Program-made: the position numbers and the translations under genes
Source of the DNA: CAZEAB01 sp964552945
Lineage (GTDB): Archaea > Nanobdellota > Nanobdellia > Woesearchaeales > GW2011-AR9
Direction: 5' to 3'
Assembly: GCA_964552945.1 (NCBI GenBank)
Contig: CAZKIP010000002.1
Location: forward strand, 1 to 64,000
Length of the DNA stretch: 64,000 nt
Notes under the pieces: generated by a model
Databases searched by the model: none
Told to the model about the DNA's origin: nothing
Seen by the model: only the letters and a program-made list of their open reading frames with translations
Shown: positions 61,762 to 64,000 of the stretch, piece by piece
Numbering within the stretch: the first letter of the stretch is position 1
How the letters are laid out: each line of letters starts with the position of its first letter

Positions 61762-63762
61762 TTAGAACAGATTCAATCCATAAGCAACGAATAAAGGTGC
61801 GAAAACTATCGCAAAAGTATTCATTACTTTGATTAAAGCGTTCAATGCAGGTCCAGCGGTGTCTTTGAAAGGGTCACCAACTGTGTCTCCTACAACAGCT
61901 GCTTTGTGTGCGTCCCCGCCTTTTCCACCATGGTGGCCATCTTCAATGTACTTCTTAGCGTTATCCCAAGCTGCACCAGAATTTGCCATGAATAAAGCCA
62001 TAACTAATCCAGAGAGAATAACTCCAATTAAAGTTCCACCAAGAGCTTTGATTCCGAAAAATAATCCTACCAATAAAGGTGCACCAATTGCGATGATAGC
62101 AGGAAGAATCATGTTTCTTAAAGCTGCTACGGTTACAATATCAACACATTTACCATATTCGGGTTTTTCTTTACCGCTCATTAAACCTTTAATTTCTTTG
62201 AATTGTCTCCTTACCTCAAGAACAATTGCGTGAGCACTTGAACCAACTGCAGTCATTAAAACAGCTGAGAAAGCGAAAGGTAACATTGCTCCAAAGAATA
62301 GACCAATTAGAACTGAAGGGTCTGTTAGAAGGAAAACCATCGGTTCCTTAACAACATGACTAATCTCTTGCGTGAAAGCTGCGAAAAGAGCTAGTGCTCC
62401 TAAAGCTGCAGAACCAATTGCATAACCTTTGGTAACAGCTTTTGTAGTGTTTCCAACTGCATCTAATTCATCGGTAACTTTTCTTACACTAGGATCTAAC
62501 TTTGACATCTCTGCAATTCCACCAGCGTTATCTGTGATTGGACCATAGCTATCTAAAGCAATGATTAATCCTGTCAGAGACAACATACTTACTGCTGCAA
62601 TAGCAATTCCATAAATTCCAGCGAAGTAAAAAGCAGCAACAATTCCTGCGATAATAACTAAGCTAGGAACAATTGTAGACTGCATTCCTACAGCTAATCC
62701 AGTAATTAAGTTTGTACCTGCTCCAGTTACGGAAGATTCAGCAATCTGTTGAACTGGTTTATACTTAGTACTTGTGTAATACTCTGTAACTACATTTATT
62801 AAAATTGTAATCACTAATCCCACCATAGCTGCTAAAAACAAGTTTAAAGGATTATTTGTGTAAACTGTTACAAAATAAAATCCAACTGCAGAAATAACTC
62901 CTGATGCAATTAGACCTTTGTATAAAGCACCCATAACACTTCTTGATTTACCTAAACGAACAAACCATGTTCCAATGATAGAACCAATTACAGCTACTGC
63001 ACCTAACATTAATGGGTACTCAACAGCCATATTAAAGTTACTGCTCACTGAAGGGATTAAAGCTAGAAGCATTGCTGCAAGTAAAGTTACAACATAAGTT
63101 TCATACAAATCAGCGCCCATACCAGCACAATCTCCAACATTATCTCCTACATTGTCTGCGATAGTTGCAGGATTTCTTGGATCATCTTCTGGAATTCCTT
63201 TCTCAACTTTTCCAACTAAATCTGCTCCAACGTCTGCTGCTTTAGTGAAGATTCCTCCTCCAACCCTGGCAAACAGAGAAATAAGAGATGCTCCAAATCC
63301 TAGACCAACTAGCATAGCAGGATCTTTGTAAATTGAATAAAATACGCTTACAGCCAATAGAGCTAAACCAACAACGGCCATTCCAGTTACAGAACCACCT
63401 TTGAAAGCCACATCTAAAGCTTCTGACAATCCTTTCTTTGCAGTTTCTGCAGTTCTTACGTTTGCTCTTACAGAAATGCTCATCCCAATAAAACCGGAAA
63501 GGCCCGAGAGGATTGCTCCAAATAAAAATCCGGAAGCTATCGGCCAGCTAAATAACCACCAGAGTATCGCTGCAATAACTACAGCAAATATGGCAATCGT
63601 TCTATATTGCCTAGCCATATATGCCATCGCACCTTCACGGATGGCGTTAGAAATATCCTTCATCTTTTGACTACCAGGATCTACTTTCATAATCTTCACA
63701 GAAAGGTAACCTGCATAAAGTACAGCTACCAAACCAATTACTATTGCTATAATGTCTATCAT
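61762..63762 (-). CDS. hppA: Membrane-bound proton-translocating pyrophosphatase
   Basis: 666 residues with about 16 membrane helices. Catalytic loops DVGADLVGKVEKGIPEDD, NPATIADNVGDNVGDCAGMGAD, and the C-terminal GDTVGDPFKDTAGPALN are intact. GNTTKAVTKG has Lys at the position that distinguishes potassium-independent from potassium-dependent enzymes (GNTTAA), so the potassium-independent, proton-pumping type is likely. It uses pyrophosphate to energise the membrane. Confidence 0.93.
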   Translation of the reverse strand: MIDIIAIVIGLVAVLYAGYLSVKIMKVDPGSQKMKDISNAIREGAMAYMARQYRTIAIFAVVIAAILWWLFSWPIASGFLFGAILSGLSGFIGMSISVRANVRTAETAKKGLSEALDVAFKGGSVTGMAVVGLALLAVSVFYSIYKDPAMLVGLGFGASLISLFARVGGGIFTKAADVGADLVGKVEKGIPEDDPRNPATIADNVGDNVGDCAGMGADLYETYVVTLLAAMLLALIPSVSSNFNMAVEYPLMLGAVAVIGSIIGTWFVRLGKSRSVMGALYKGLIASGVISAVGFYFVTVYTNNPLNLFLAAMVGLVITILINVVTEYYTSTKYKPVQQIAESSVTGAGTNLITGLAVGMQSTIVPSLVIIAGIVAAFYFAGIYGIAIAAVSMLSLTGLIIALDSYGPITDNAGGIAEMSKLDPSVRKVTDELDAVGNTTKAVTKGYAIGSAALGALALFAAFTQEISHVVKEPMVFLLTDPSVLIGLFFGAMLPFAFSAVLMTAVGSSAHAIVLEVRRQFKEIKGLMSGKEKPEYGKCVDIVTVAALRNMILPAIIAIGAPLLVGLFFGIKALGGTLIGVILSGLVMALFMANSGAAWDNAKKYIEDGHHGGKGGDAHKAAVVGDTVGDPFKDTAGPALNALIKVMNTFAIVFAPLFVAYGLNLF

Positions 63763-63887
63763 ATTTGTGACACCTCTGTCATCTTTATTTTTATTCGGGA
63801 AGCGAAATGATTTATATATTTTGTTGTTAATTTATCGAATTTTTACTAATCACAACTTTTATAATACATTCAATATCATTTCCTCGG

Positions 63888-64000
63888 ATGAAAACGCAAA
63901 CAAGTACAAAACCAACTGATGAAACTTCATTTAAAGGAATTAGAATTCCCGCTAAATCTCTATTACATTTTGTTCGATCAATTCCAGTTATAGATAATCC
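63888..64000 (+). CDS. Partial ORF at the window end
   Basis: ATG 63888 opens a frame to the end of the window (about 37 residues, MKTQTSTKPTDETSFKG onward), with TATA-like CTTTTATAATAC about 28 bases upstream, as expected for a leaderless gene. Too short to assign. Confidence 0.6.
   Translation, partial: MKTQTSTKPTDETSFKGIRIPAKSLLHFVRSIPVIDN

Noticed and set aside
1..64000. CRISPR arrays, insertion sequences, prophage or restriction genes
   Set aside because: No regularly spaced direct repeats, transposases, integrases or phage genes were found in the window.

Overview
The window is part of an AT-rich archaeal chromosome, most likely from a DPANN lineage such as Woesearchaeota or Pacearchaeota. 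The domain call rests on genes seen directly: aEF1A, Spt4, Spt5, Rpo7, TFS, S24e, S27ae, SecE, GINS, Bud32, archease, deoxyhypusine synthase and family-4 UDG. Many genes have a TATA-like box about 25-30 bases before the first ATG and no Shine-Dalgarno site, so leaderless starts are common; several starts below were placed on that basis. The DPANN call is inferred from the short, dense, mixed archaeal and bacterial-like gene set. No CRISPR array, insertion sequence or prophage was seen.

Layout: 1-1027 holds the 3' end of 23S rRNA, a terminator-like hairpin, an inverted two-block fragment of 23S and a frameshifted four-helix-bundle gene. 1112-5791 has a polyamine/hypusine operon whose first gene is a fusion of S-adenosylmethionine decarboxylase and deoxyhypusine synthase, followed by an M23 peptidase lipoprotein. 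5896-15051 is mostly housekeeping (TatD, GpsA, deaminase, SpoT-like HD protein, glycosidase-like protein, glycosyltransferase, Cmk, FKBP, FtsZ). 15150-16580 is the Rpo7-Spt4-S24e-S27ae operon. 16743-33061 mixes repair, redox, tRNA-modification, replication and nucleotide genes, including a kinase-dCMP deaminase fusion and a 25-residue ORF with a PCNA-binding-like motif.

33121-42461 is a surface island: a pilin-like protein, two large secreted paralogues with a C-terminal Cys/His module, and a convergent three-gene operon of a Cys/His peptidase-like protein, an M23 peptidase and a lipoprotein, each carrying a calcium-loop-like motif. 42624-43839 has archease and an initiator tRNA-Met gene that reads best as interrupted by three introns, leaving a six-base exon. 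44574-49494 has SppA and a large repeat-bearing subtilisin. 50350-54819 has a PlsC-like acyltransferase, UDG, SecE-Spt5, S10 and aEF1A. 54892-58140 is a three-gene operon (ribbon-helix-helix protein, unknown protein, Ser/Thr kinase) with an inverted-repeat operator at its promoter. The end has a DHH phosphoesterase, a Fis-type HTH protein, a methyltransferase, a proton-pumping pyrophosphatase and a truncated ORF.

The strongest items for follow-up are the three-intron tRNA, the SpeD-DHS fusion, the surface hydrolase island, the kinase operon, the microprotein, and the rRNA-derived inverted fragment beside an rRNA-intervening-sequence-family gene.
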